A DNA stretch of 64,000 bases, taken from assembly GCA_964036045.1 (NCBI GenBank), contig OZ038380.1, positions 64,030,591 through 64,094,590 of the forward strand. Reading direction: 5' to 3'. Position 1 is the first letter of the stretch, and each line of letters opens with the position of its first letter. The notes under the pieces were generated by a model, which was not told the DNA's origin, searched no databases, and was given only the letters and a program-made list of their open reading frames with translations. A program made the translations under genes and the position numbers. This DNA is from Eutreptiella sp. 'Long Island Sound 2002'. Taxonomy: Eukaryota; Euglenozoa; Euglenophyceae; Eutreptiales; Eutreptiaceae. Positions 53,716 to 64,000 of this stretch are shown here, piece after piece.

Positions 53716-54013
53716 CTCGAGTTTTTCAAAGAAACCATGGAAAAGGCGGTTGCCGCACTTGTGGGGAGCATACCACAGCTCAAGCCGTATACAGCCATCA
53801 TGGGGAAGGCCCGAGCAAAGCGGCGGCACCACACACAGACCATCAAGCGGGAACTTTTAGTGGATCGGGGGCAGTTGTCGTTCAGGGTGGCGGAGGACTG
53901 TACATCGGACTTGCCGGGCACCACGACGATGAGGACCCTCGTGTAGTGCGTGCAATCGGACTGTGGGCCACTGAAAGGACATGGAGGTTATCAATAGGAC
54001 AGATGTCGGCCCC
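52398..54013. repeat. Large tandem duplication, first copy
   Basis: 1,616 bp, starting TTCGTGGATTAGAGGTGATT and ending AGATGTCGGCCCCC. It is repeated almost identically from 54,014. It covers satellite units plus about 300 bases of the adjoining non-satellite sequence with a 69-aa ORF. Confidence 0.92.
53737..53946 (+). pseudogene. 69-codon ORF in the duplicated flank, copy 1
   Basis: MEKAVAALVGSIPQLKPYT at the start, then a basic KARAKRRHHTQTIKREL stretch and a TAG. It is open upstream through FSSFSKKP-type codons only briefly. Function unknown. It is the truncated twin of 55,352-55,561 and is followed directly by satellite, so any gene it belonged to is cut off here. Confidence 0.35.
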
Positions 54014-55629
54014 CTTCGTGGATTAGAGGTGATTGGGAGTCAATGGATAGGGGGTGGCTTATCAATTTTGTGGATCAGAGGTGCTTGGGAGTCAATGACT
54101 AGGAGGGGGGGCTATCAAGTTTGCGGATGAGGGGTGCTTCGGAGTTAATGGCTAGTGGGGTCTGTGACTCAGAGGTGCCTGGGGATCAATGCACATGGGG
54201 GGCAAATCAAGTTAGAGGATCAGAGGTGTTCCGGAGTCAATGAATAGGTGGGGGGGCTATCAGGCTCTTTGATCCACCTAGGCCTTTTTTGGTAGACAAT
54301 TTCCCCAAAATGTTTTCTGAAATCGAGAATGAGAGGTGCTTGAGAGTCACTGACTGCGGGGGAGGGGCCTATCAACTTTGTGGATCAGAGGTGCTTGGGA
54401 GTCAATGGGTGGGGGGGGGGGGCTATGACTTTCGTGGATCATAGGTGCTTGGGAATCATTGACTAGTGGGGGGGGGGGCATCAGTTTGGTGGATCAGGGG
54501 TGCTTTGGAGTCAATGGGAGGGGGGGGGGCCTATCAAGCTCGTGCATCACGAGTGCTTGGAATCAGTGACTTGGGGGGGGGCATCAAGTTCGTGGATTAG
54601 AGGTGCTTCGGAGTCAATGGATAGGGGGGGGCGCATCCCATTCATGGATCACAGGTGCTTGGAGATCAATGACTAGGCGGGGGCCTATCAAGTTGGTGGA
54701 TGAGATGTGCTTGGGAGTCAATGGATAGGGGGGGGGGGTATGAAGTACGTGGATCACAGGTGCCTAGGAATCAATGACAAGGAGGGGAGGGGCATCACGT
54801 TCATGGATGAGAGGTGCTTGGGGGTCGATGACTAGGGGGGGGGGGGGCTATCAGGTTCATGGATTAAAGATGCTTTGGAATCAATGGGTAGCCGGTGGGG
54901 CCTAAGAAGTTCACGGATCAGAGGTGCTTGGGAGCCAATGACTAGGGGAGGAGGGGCATCACGTTCGTGGATGAGAGGTGATTGGGATTCAATGACCAGG
55001 GGGGGCCCATCCAATTGGCGGATCAGGGATGGTTGGGATCAATGACCAGGGGGGAGCCTACTAAGTTCGTGGATCAGAGGTGCCTGGGAGTCAATGGATA
55101 GGGGGCGGTGTCCCAAGTTAATGGATCACAGGTGCTTGAGAGTCAATGGCTAGGGGGGGGGGCATCACGTTTGCGCATCAGAGGTGCTTGGGGGTCAATG
55201 GATAGGGGGGGGGGCTATCAAGTTCCTGGATCAGAGGTGCCTGGGAGTCAATTACCCACGAGGGGCATGCAATATTCAAGGATCACAGGTGCTCGGAAGT
55301 CAATGACTAGGGGAAGGCCTATCAAATTTCCTCGAGTTTTTCAAAGAAACCATGGAAAAGGCGGTTGCCGCACTTGTGGGGAGCATACCACAGCTCAAGC
55401 CGTATACGGCCATCATGGGGAAGGCCCGAGCAAAGCGGCGGCACCACACACAGACCATCAAGCGGGAACTTTTAGTGGATCGGGGGCAGTTGTCGTTCAG
55501 GGTGGCGGGGGACTGTACATCGGACTTGCCGGGCACCACGACGATGAGGACCCTCGTGTAGTGCGTGCAATCGGACTGTGGGCCACTCGAAGGACATTGA
55601 GGTTATCAATAGGACAGATGTCGGCCCTC
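54014..55629. repeat. Large tandem duplication, second copy
   Basis: Near-identical to 52,398-54,013, with small G-run length changes and scattered substitutions. Beyond 55,629 the sequence is unique (CCCGCGGGAATGCACGCG), so the first copy was probably made by an unequal exchange between satellite units and this flank. Confidence 0.92.
55352..55561 (+). CDS. 69-codon ORF in the duplicated flank, copy 2
   Basis: Identical to copy 1 except Glu to Gly near residue 53. It ends at TAG, 5' of the degenerate transposase region, and may be an exon-like or decayed 5' part of that element. No known domain. Confidence 0.35.
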   Translation: MEKAVAALVGSIPQLKPYTAIMGKARAKRRHHTQTIKRELLVDRGQLSFRVAGDCTSDLPGTTTMRTLV

Positions 55630-57100
55630 CCGCGGGAATGCACGCGTTGTGATTTTGCGGAATCGCGCACAAGGTTAACACCAGACTCCACGACAACCTG
55701 CGGTATCAATGGCCCCAACATGATCCAGCGGCGGTGCGCAGCGACAACAACACTCGAAGACCTCGTTTTCACGCAGCTCAGGATAGCCGAGACCCTAGGG
55801 GAGCTTCCAGTGGAAGCTGGGAAGATTTGGATTTTAATATGCCGCAATGCAACAGCAGTGTGGCAGACATCGGTCACTATGATGGATGCCTTTGCAAACT
55901 GCTGGGCCTCAGGGTTTTCTGCTGCGAAGACATCCATAAATGGGTGATGTGGGCGTGCATGGATGGCCCCGACAACGCCGCATGTCTACACGCTTTACAT
56001 GAGGATGCGCACCGAAATGCCCAAATCGTCCACCTACACGAGCGTTCTACATTCTGCGCGAAAAGTGAGACCCAAGATTTTCAATGTAAACTACCCGGGG
56101 ATGGAAAACTAATCATTGGGTCGCACAGGGCGAGGGGATGTTAGTGGGGCTGCGCCGATGCCTCCGGGGTGGTTTCGATAGAGGGCACGGTAAACAAAAA
56201 TAAATGCAGAGCATTTCTCCGAAGTGTGTATATTCGCATTGGAGACTATGCACACGCAGGTTGTAGGGTAACAAATGCTTTCAAGAAGCACCTGATAGAA
56301 ACTATTAATAGATGCAAGCATGTCCCAGCTTGCCATTGTGATTGCGGAGAAAACCGGTGTCTCCATGCACCATCAGCGGCTACATAGGCGCACGAGGCGT
56401 GCCCTATGGATAAGCGCTTAAATCTTCTTTCTGCCTCATTGTCTTCCTGGTGGTGTAGTTGACAAGCCCAGCCCCAATGCCAACAGGGACCCTGAGCCTC
56501 AGCCCGCATTGCCGCCATGGGATCACATGCCTGCAGAGGTATGGAGCATTTCATTCTACAAGAGAATGTCATACTGTTGCACTCTACCATGGGAACCCCC
56601 AGTCCTCAAAAGATGATCAATCTTTTCCAAAGCATGTACTAAAAGACTTTTTGTGACGCATTGCGCTGAGTTCTACACACGCCGACCTCCTTGTGTACCC
56701 AAGTGAAGAAGGAGCCTGTAGAGTGCAGCGTACCAGCGTGTGAAGCTTCAGCATTAATTTCCTTTGCCAGAGAGGCTAACACCAACCCTCAATCTAACCG
56801 CAGTTGTAGTCCTTGCACGAGCCAAGTAGCGGAGCTACCTGTGCGGGTGAAGCTTGAGCCCCCCTTGCCACCTAGGCCTAAGTGACGTAAAATCGAGTGA
56901 CCTTTCGGACCCGCGACCACGGAAAAGTGTGCTACGAGAGGCTCCTGTCCCTTCATATGTGCCTACAGTCTATGGAGATGAAGTTGGGTGCGCGTTCGGT
57001 ACTCACACTGAAGCTTTGCTAGACCTTGATAATGTTCCGGGGGAATACAATACAAAACAATACATAACAGCGTTATCAACAAACGTGCAGAAGGAACTTT
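55630..57100 (+). other. Unassigned region upstream of the MULE-like pseudogene
   Basis: Several short plus-strand ORFs (55,734-56,144; 56,169-56,387; 56,691-56,885; 56,854-57,138), none with a recognised domain. Complex codon content and the same strand as the transposase make it plausible N-terminal transposase sequence or captured host DNA, but this cannot be shown. An opposite-strand frame (55,497-55,937) is also open. Confidence 0.35.
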
Positions 57101-57129
57101 TTGAGCACGGACGGGTTGTTGTATTTGAG

Positions 57130-59527
57130 GACATGTGAAGCAACGGAAACCCTCCGAAACCAGCAAACACAGCAGAAACGGCTTCCCCGTGTGTCCGCAT
57201 GGTGTCAAGCTAACCCGGGACCACTCTACCGGGCCATGGAGGATAACCGTGTGTAACTAGGGCTATTCTGACCATCGGTGGCCCAATGAGAAGGAGGTCC
57301 CACCACTGAATGAGGCTTCCCTTCCTAAGCAACCATGGAAGGACCGCAAAAATGCATATGAGCACCGTGAAACGCCTTCAGACATTCTTGTCAATGTACG
57401 GGAAAAGTACAGCGGCCCAATACTGGAAGGGTTCTCCGTCAAGCATATCCGCAACTCTTTCACAACCATCGAGCATCAAACGGGCGCGAATGACTTTGCA
57501 CGCTTGATCAAACTGTGAAAAGAGTTAAAACAATCCAACCCCTCGTGGTATTTTAACCATGAAGCTCCTGACCCGTAACCTAGGTGGTAAGTAAGATGGT
57601 TTTTTATGACACCGGAGCAGGTACGGAAGGCGAAAAAAATACGGACATGTAATCTTTCCCGGACAACACATACAAAACAAATTGCCACGGCTCAGCCTTC
57701 GCATTGTTTTGTGTTATAAATGGACATAGGCAAACTATTTTGTTGGCGCAGGTGCATACCCAGCACGGAGAATAGTGAGGACTATGAACGGCTGTGGAAA
57801 GAATGGGTGAAGGCAACAGGCCATGCTTCTCGTGTGTTGTTCAGCGATGCCACCTACGAGCTTTTGGGGTCTGTGCCGAGGGTATTCTCTCAGACAACCA
57901 CTGCACATCTTCTTTGTCTATTCCACATTTATATACACCTGACTGAAACCTGAGAAGGGTGTCTCGACCACAATGTTTTCATTGCACTTCAAAGCGGCAT
58001 CCGTGAGGTGCAAAAGTGTCGTCATCAAGATGCTACCCGTGTTTTTCAGCGGAATGTCCTTCAAGATGCACGTTGCACAAGTGTCAAGGACCACCTTTCA
58101 AGAAGATCAGCCCTAGATCGTCTTGATCAATCGTGTGTTGCGTGGCAGCTTGAAGTTTTCACCTTTAGCTGCAGGTCAACACAGAGGGTTGAATCCTTAG
58201 ACTTCCGTGTAAAGCGCCACCCGAGTACAAAAAGAGGTTTCTACCACATTTTTTTATCAGTTTTGCACCTGCTCTCTAAGGGAAATTATAGACCTGAATA
58301 TACTGAAGTCGTAAATCAGCAACATGCCAACAAACCAGCCAACCAAACCTTTCCATCTCATATAATGTTTGTTGGAGGCAAGGTCATAAACTGGGTATTT
58401 GATGGAATGATTTAGCAAATGCATGCCTCCACTGCGTACCTGGTGTATGAATATGACGGAGAACGGGAGGCCTAAAATATAAATGCCAACGCAGTAGCAC
58501 CCTTATGGAAGTATAACTGACAATGTCACCAAGAAGGAGATACGAAATTGGTAGACTTACCGAGGTTTTGTGCCATAAGTAACCGTGCCAGCCTAATGCA
58601 AAGGAGAAAGGTTGTCTTTGAAGTGAAAAGACGTGACTTGAGCTTGACAACCAACTATATGCATTGTGCACACTTTGTGTGCTTGTTCGATTTACTTGCT
58701 GTTGGTAACGCCTATACGCAGTTTTGGTGCAGCTGTGGCCTAGCAATCCGGGCGGGGCATCCGTGTCGCCACTTTTTTGTGGTTTTGCACCACTGTCCAG
58801 CTTTGGTGGCCTTCCATCTTGGATTGTTCAATCCAATTTTCATATTAAAAAGATTTGATGCCCCGAATGAGATCATTATCAGTTCTCATCGCAACACGGA
58901 ACATCTCTCCCTCTTCTCATTGCAACTACCTGTGGCAATTCATGTTGCTGAGGACGATGATTAGGCCGTTTTGGCGGAGGTGTCTTACTAGGTAGATTTA
59001 CTAGCGAAAGCGAAACGTGAACACGTGCCTTAGTATATAAACAATGTTGACCGCGTGGCAACTCATCTTTCTGACCAGGGACAGGATGAAGAGCCTTTCT
59101 TGAAGAAAAGGGGTGGCAGCTGAGCCAATTTTTAGACATGCGAGAATCTTCCATAAACGTGCGTGTGACGGGCGCACAGCCTCCATAAGCTTTTCGAGCG
59201 CCGGCAGCCTTGAGGCGAAATGTGGTGCCCACCGTCCAGAAGCACACTAAGCGAAGAGGTGGTACAAAGGGTGGTAGGGGTAGGGGTAAAGGTAGGGGTA
59301 GGGGTACCGGTTAGCCGGTAAAAGAACAGCTAAACACTGCTCTTGACTTTACTGATGCATTGACCACCGTGGAACGAGCTTCTGAGAGCCTGAGTCAGCA
59401 GCAAATCGCATACAGTAACCAATTTCACGCGCACATCCACAATGTACTCGATTATGACGGTGTTGTACAAAATTTTGAGTATGAACATCATGACAGCTCA
59501 GAAGACCCTGGCTTTTGGAAGCCGTAG
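57130..59527 (+). pseudogene. Degenerate MULE/FAR1-type transposase with SWIM finger
   Basis: Split over several frames. Catalytic-domain landmarks appear in the right order: DNTYKTN (first Asp codon at 57,662) with FALFCVINGHRQTILLA after it; LWKEWVKATG...LFSDAT (second Asp, 57,846) with TAHLLCLFHIYIHL; then RSTQRVESLDFRVKRH (Glu, 58,191). A SWIM zinc finger follows: CSC at 58,728 and GHPCRH with Cys at 58,764 and His at 58,770. A Gly/Arg-rich tail (GRGRGKGRGRGTG) ends at TAG 59,312, and an open frame continues to TAG 59,525. Such transposases cut and paste DNA through a DDE nuclease. Stops and frameshifts show this copy is inactive. Terminal inverted repeats were not found. Confidence 0.85.
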
Positions 59528-59559
59528 TAATAATTTCTTATTTGTACTGTTGGACGTTG

Positions 59560-59915
59560 CTACTTTACTTGACTTGGAGAGAGACCCAAACCTTTGGAGG
59601 GGGGTGTTTTTCAGTTGGAGGGGGGTGTTTTTCACTTGTAGAGAGACCCAAGACTCATGTAGAGAGGTATGTTTTCCAGGAGGGGGTGTTTTTCGCTTAG
59701 AGAAACACCCAAAACTCATGGAGACACGTGTTGTTCAGTTGCAAGGAAGTATTCTGTACGTACAGGGAGGGGTTCACTTGGAGAGATGTGTTATTTACCC
59801 GGAGGAGTGATTTTTCACCTGGAAGCGAGGGTTTTTCGTTTGGAGGGAGGTGTTTTCCACTTGGAGGGAGGTGGTTTTTACTGGAGGGAGGTGTTTTTCA
59901 CTTGGAGGGAGATGA
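59560..59915. repeat. ~24-27-bp minisatellite
   Basis: About a dozen imperfect units built on CTTGGAGGGAGGTGTTTTTCA. It lies between the transposase relic and the start of the RE2 copy. Confidence 0.85.
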
Positions 59916-60707
59916 GTAAGAAAAAGTCACTGCCATGTCTTTCTTGGAGGGCTTGATCCAGGCCAAGCCCCCCTTAAAACCCTTTTGTTGATGCTAAGGC
60001 TAACTTAAGTAGTTTTATCTCTCTTTTGAAGCCTAAAGTACACTTTCTCAAAGTAACTGGGGTTGTGACCCTAGCCCCCCCCATGAAGTTCACCCCTACC
60101 ACTCAACGGAGCGGTGGTACCTTCCTTCATGGAGGATATACCGAAACAAAATAGGCATTTCATGCTTTAGGCCTTGGAGGTTAAGCCTAGTGGTCTCCCA
60201 CCCCAAGACCCCTATACTCAATTGTTTCTACCACTTATTGTGGTTCTACGTTTTAACTGTTTCTGAATTCAGTTGCTTGGCCAAGGCATTTTCTGTGTTG
60301 GCCCAACATCTATGCCCCACATTCCTAACCAGCACCATTTCACCGGAAAGAGTGCACATGAGGTGCTTGATGCTATCCTGGAGGCTAGAGTCAGTCCAGT
60401 TTTCATATAAAATCTTTTGTATTATCCATTTGTGATTGAATCTTTGTGTTTGTATCTGCTTTGTCTATCTGCAGCCCTTCTGTGTTACACTGGATTCCAA
60501 AACTATTCATTGATTCGATCCACATCCTGTTCTTGCTCTACTTGCTGCTTTCGTTTGGGTTTTCAACTTCAAAACCTGCAGGATTTCATCAAAATATCTA
60601 GGGCATTAATCAAGGACATCTTTCCGGTAGCAGAGACAGTCCCTTGTGACCTTTGGAACCGACCCTGAGAAGAAGTGCAGCACACAAAGCTCAACAACAA
60701 GTTCATC

Positions 60708-62066
60708 ATGTCCACGCCAAGCGTCAGGACCTGGCCCATAAGAACTGTCCAAGTACAAGTGGGCAGCATGGCCCACCCTATGAGTCAACCACCTTACCGA
60801 GCTCCACATTTCAGTGTTGCATCTGGGTCCCAAGGAGATCCAGATCGCAGAAGGGCGGAGGAAAATACAATCCTTACCACCGAGGCCTTAGCGGCCCACG
60901 GTGGAGACAGCCTGCATCATCTCCACAGGCGAGTAGCAGCCTCAGTCTCCCGATCCGCCTGTCCAGCATCATCCTCAACAGCTATTGGAGCCCCTGAGGA
61001 ATATGAAGAACTGAGGAAGAAAATGGATGAATACATCCTCCATGAGGAGTACTACAAATCCATTTGTGGAGAAGATGGGGAGGAGCCATTGGCAGTACAC
61101 GGATCCAGACCACGTACAGACCTAGGGTCCTACACGCACTCTGGCCCGGCGTCCGACAGAGCGGAGACAGCATCCCTGCCACGACGACCGAGACCTGAGT
61201 ATCCAAGAGCACGTTGTCCAACCCCAAGGGCTCCCGAAGTAGGCCCGACTCGAGTTGAGGGACAACATCATCCAAGGCCAACCTACAGTGCCCTGGAACA
61301 TACGGCCGAACTGCTGGCCAAACTTCTGTCTGGATCAGAAGATCCAGATGTGACGGCCCTATCGGAGGCCGTTAAGGCGAAACTGGGTATTGCAGAACCC
61401 TTACCCAAGCCAGAGTTGTCCTCCCACTCCCCCGGACTGAGTACCCTGGCCGAAGATCTTAAGAGATCAAGGGTCTCAAGGCTGTTGCCTAAGGTCACCT
61501 GCCCCAGCCCCTTTCACCCCCGTGCCAGGACAGTGCCCATGGCTGAACTACAGGACTTGCCTGTGACAGAGACTGAGAAAAGAGGGCTGTCAGCCCTGGC
61601 ACCTTTTGTTGGCGTATCACCTTCTAGCCTAACTACGGGGGGTGGGAAGCTGGGCAGACCTATTGCCCAGGCGAACATCCAGCTGGAACTGCCGGAGTTC
61701 GACCTCAAAAATCTGCCCGAATGGGCAGAGGAATTCGCTGAGTTTCTTTTGCTGACTGGCCAATCCCATGTGGATGTGGCCACCAAATGCTCACTGCTGA
61801 AACGCTCATGCAAAAAGAAATTTTTGCAAAGTCAGGTGAAACAGATTGTGAAAACCTGTTCCACCTGGGCAGAGGTACTCCAGAGGTTGGAGAAAACGTT
61901 CCCAGTCTATGAGACTGACCTCAGTGTGCGCACACAGATAGAGGAGCTACCTATGCTCCCTGAGTTTCCATCCGCTGCGCGAATCTCTGAATACGTGTGC
62001 AACTTGGAGTCTCTGTTTTCGCGGATGAACGTGGACTCCTACGGAGCCACTGAGCCCCACCTGTAG
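60708..62066 (+). pseudogene. RE2 Gag, right copy
   Basis: Start chosen at the ATG of MSTPSV shared with the left copy (452 codons to the stop). Blocks: MDEYILHEEYYKS, AELLAKLLSGSEDPDV, then a second half absent from the left copy with QLELPEFDLKNLPEWAEEF, FLLLTGQSH, KRSCKKKFLQSQVKQIV and FPSAARISEYVCNLE, a helical capsid-like region. It stops at TAG 62,064-62,066 in PHL-stop-LMSKIPQRTW, where Trp (TGG) is the likely original codon. The same frame continues to 62,336. Confidence 0.8.
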
Positions 62067-62911
62067 CTCATGAGTAAGATCCCCCAACGTACGTGGGATG
62101 ATTGCCGCACTACCTCTGAGAGGAAGAGTCGTACCCACTCGTACGATGAACTGGTGGACCTCCTGATTCAGCTAGCTCTTCAGAGGGAGAATGACTCCCA
62201 CATGGAGAAATTCCTAAATAAGCACTTGGGTCGAGTGGTACCCCTACCCCCGAACGTGGCGAAGGGAAAGGGCCTAAAAATCCCACTAACACCAACCATG
62301 GAGGTGGTAAAGGGAGGGGTAACCTACGTGCCATGAATGAGGTTAAGCCTGATGCAGGTACATCCCCTCTGTTCTACTGCAAACCTGTCAATGACAAGGG
62401 GGGGCCTTGTCATGCCTCTGACTGAGATCACCGCAGTAGCTGTATGCTGCAGATGACAGGACAGCAGCATACCAAGGATGGGAAACCTGTGACCCATCAG
62501 ACCCATTTCAGGTGTACCATCACCTGTGGCTATTGTGGCAAACGTCGTCACTACGAAGACAAATGTCACATAAAGAAACGCGAGAGTGATAAACTCAAGC
62601 GTCAGGAGGCCGAACACCAGAAGAACCAAACACCCACCAAAAACCCTCAGAATGGGGATAAAGGTGGTAAAGGAGATGGCAAGGGAGGTGGCAAAAATGG
62701 ACCCCCTAACCCCGAGAGGCGCTCATCAGCGCCCGTTGCTACACCCTCTCCTGCTGCCACAGCCCCTCCTGCAGCAGGTGATCCCAAGAAGCAACCCCAG
62801 GGGGATAACGCTACCCCTGAGGGGAATAACTCCAAGAAGAGGCGCTTGGCCTGGATGGCCAAGTCCCTCATAGCTGCAGGAGTGGATGTCAAGTTCCCTG
62901 ATGAGGAGTAG
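62067..62911 (+). pseudogene. RE2 Gag C-terminal part with zinc knuckle, right copy
   Basis: After the TAG the frame continues with THSYDELVDLLIQLALQREN, then shifts. At 62,444-62,911 it has CGYCGKRRHYEDKC (CX2CX4HX4C knuckle), a Lys/Gly-rich stretch, a Pro/Ala-rich linker and GVDVKFPDEE before TAG 62,909-62,911. A further TGA (PCHASD-stop-DHRSSC) replaces Cys near 62,425. RNA packaging through the knuckle is inferred from the family. Confidence 0.8.
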
Positions 62912-63234
62912 GGGGGCGGCTCCGAAGAGGAGGACTTGGTTTTCTGGATCCTCGTGAAAATCGGGGATCCAGTTTTTCGAGCAGTGCTTGACACCGGTGC
63001 AACACTTTCCATAGTGGCCCGGCGCCTGCCAAAGACTTTCAAGAAAACTAAGACCGTGGCCATAAGAGTAGGGGATGGGCGTACCATCCATCCCTTTGGG
63101 GGGGTCGATGTGACTATATGCCTGGGCGACGAAACCGTGACCCAGCACTGCAGAGTGCTGGACACCGACGCCTTTGACATCGTCATTGGTACTGACTTCC
63201 TACGAAGAAACCCCCAGGTAAAAATGCTGTCTCT
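62912..63234 (+). CDS. RE2 aspartic protease, right copy
   Basis: In frame with gag directly after the TAG: GGGSEEEDLVFWILVKIGDP, then RAVLDTGATLSIVARRL with the DTGA catalytic box and DIVIGTDFLRRN near the end. The whole domain is uninterrupted and of normal retropepsin size (~100 residues). It is likely produced as a Gag-Pro fusion, because there is no ATG before the protease core except the internal one at 62,936. It continues without a break into the next domain. Confidence 0.85.
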
Positions 63235-63805
63235 CCAGCGCCCCTATTCTTTGCACTGCGACTTTGGCAGTGGGCTATTCTCCGTACCTTTGGTGCTGTC
63301 AGGACGAAGAGAGTCTGGGCTGCGCTACGCATCCAAGACTAACTATCGTACTGAAAACTACCAATTGGCCCGTCACGTTCTTGAAAATGGACTGGCGGCC
63401 CTTCAGGTAAGCCTGGATGAGGTCCAGGTGGAATTGTTTGCGAGCCAACAACAGCACATCATGCAGTTGTACTGCTCGAAACAATTGAACAATGCTTTCC
63501 GTTTCTTCTGGAAAGCAATGGGCCTAGCGTATGCTAACCCTCCCTTCTCCCTGCTCGCGAAGGTTCTAACCAAAATCGCTTATGAGGGAGGAAGGGTTGT
63601 CATGTGCACCCCTGACTGGGGCTGCTCTGGTGAACATGCTTACTGGCGCCGTATGCTAGATCGAATGACCATGGGAAGAGTGCAACTCCCAACGGCCCGA
63701 TCTATGTGCCTGAGGACTCAGACACAGCTATGCAGGCCCCTGAGTGGGCCAGTTTATTGTCCATCGTCGATGGACCTCTCAATCCTGTACCCCTGTGTGA
63801 CCTAG
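63235..63805 (+). pseudogene. RE2 Dam-methylase-like domain, right copy
   Basis: Same frame as the protease. Shows VELFAS, YANPPFSLLAKVLTKIAYEG, VVMCTPDWG and YWRRMLDRM in the same order and spacing as the left copy. At about 63,690 a base is missing relative to the left copy, so the frame leaves the conserved IYVPEDS...NPVPLCDLDQVLLKE reading. That reading continues in another frame to LTLSDLKN and a TGA at about 63,870, then to the window edge. Confidence 0.55.
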
Positions 63806-64000
63806 ACCAGGTGCTACTGAAAGAGGTCATGGCCAAAAATCGTGGCCTGACCCTTTCTGATCTCAAAAATTGATCTCCTGAGCACCTATCTGCCACACTT
63901 ACAGGGTGTGAGTCTCTCGATGACTATCTGGAACCTGCAGCTGTAAAGGAGGATGCTGACGACCAACTGTCTGAGATCGCCAGCACTATTCCTCCTGTTG
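63806..64000 (+). pseudogene. RE2 downstream coding sequence, cut by the window edge
   Basis: Reading the shifted frame gives LLKEVMAKNRGLTLSDLKN, a TGA, then acidic linker sequence (CESLDDYLEPAAVKED) up to the last base. The left copy is truncated just here, so there is no second copy for comparison. RT and integrase, if present, lie beyond the window. Confidence 0.6.

Larger units (their letters stand above)
59916..64000 (+). mobile_element. RE2 gag-protease retroelement, right copy (continues past the window)
   Basis: Plus-strand copy colinear with the minus-strand copy at 28,416-31,708. Order: ~790 bases of leader or LTR-like sequence (59,916-60,707), gag, zinc knuckle, UAG, protease, methyltransferase-like domain, then sequence running off the right edge, where RT would be expected. 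It keeps the ~640-bp gag segment missing from the left copy. It is disabled by an in-gag TAG, frameshifts and a TGA, so not active as it stands. The 5' end is defined only by where similarity between copies starts. Confidence 0.88.

Noticed and set aside
53529-54026. Plus-strand ORF of 165 codons (and its twin 55,108-55,947) starting in the satellite
   Set aside because: Starts in satellite repeats, and the frame differs from the shorter 69-codon ORF. The first copy runs back into satellite. Probably chance openness.
59270-59312. Interstitial telomere-like (TAGGGG)n tract
   Set aside because: It reads in frame as the Gly/Arg-rich tail of the transposase relic and is interrupted by AAAGG, so a coding explanation suffices.

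Overview
The window looks like repeat-dominated nuclear DNA of a eukaryotic protist, most likely a dinoflagellate or related alga. The evidence is (i) a Ty3/gypsy chromodomain retrotransposon and a second gag-protease element whose motifs resemble, from memory, families abundant in dinoflagellate genomes (no search could be run); (ii) long GC-rich and G-homopolymer-rich minisatellites; (iii) no operons, no ribosome binding sites, and no recognisable single-copy host gene. I saw no rRNA, tRNA, CRISPR array or spliced-leader gene. Almost all annotatable sequence is mobile or tandemly repeated.

Left part (1-24,150): a C-rich dispersed repeat called R1 here, with a 721-aa ORF, occurs at 1-3,945 and again at 22,341-24,055. 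After the left copy lies a 378-bp tandem array (about 4,130-5,680), then gene-poor DNA. A decayed minus-strand Ty3/gypsy element occupies 9,384-17,423 (gag, zinc knuckle, protease, RT, RNase H, integrase, chromodomain). It is broken by frameshifts and in-frame stops, and Asn replaces Asp at an RT and an RNase H catalytic position.

Middle part (24,150-42,360): fragments of a second retroelement family (RE2) and three copies of a very GC-rich, minus-strand element (A 24,856-28,415; B 32,886-35,445; C 35,877-41,795). These end in a short TCAAACC-type tail and carry proteins I do not recognise. Copies B and C alternate with blocks of a ~50-bp G-run satellite, forming a macro-repeat.

Right part (42,360-64,000): the satellite is interrupted by two nested minus-strand LTR elements. 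The outer one (423-bp LTRs, target duplication TGTCT) holds the inner one (747-bp LTRs, target duplication CGCGG) inside its own LTR. Neither shows a pol gene. The satellite resumes at 52,204 and has undergone a ~1.6-kb tandem duplication. It is followed by a degenerate MULE/FAR1-type transposase (DDE plus SWIM finger), a minisatellite, and a better RE2 copy that runs off the right edge. RE2 has an in-frame UAG between gag and protease in both copies, and a Dam-methylase-like NPPF domain after the protease.
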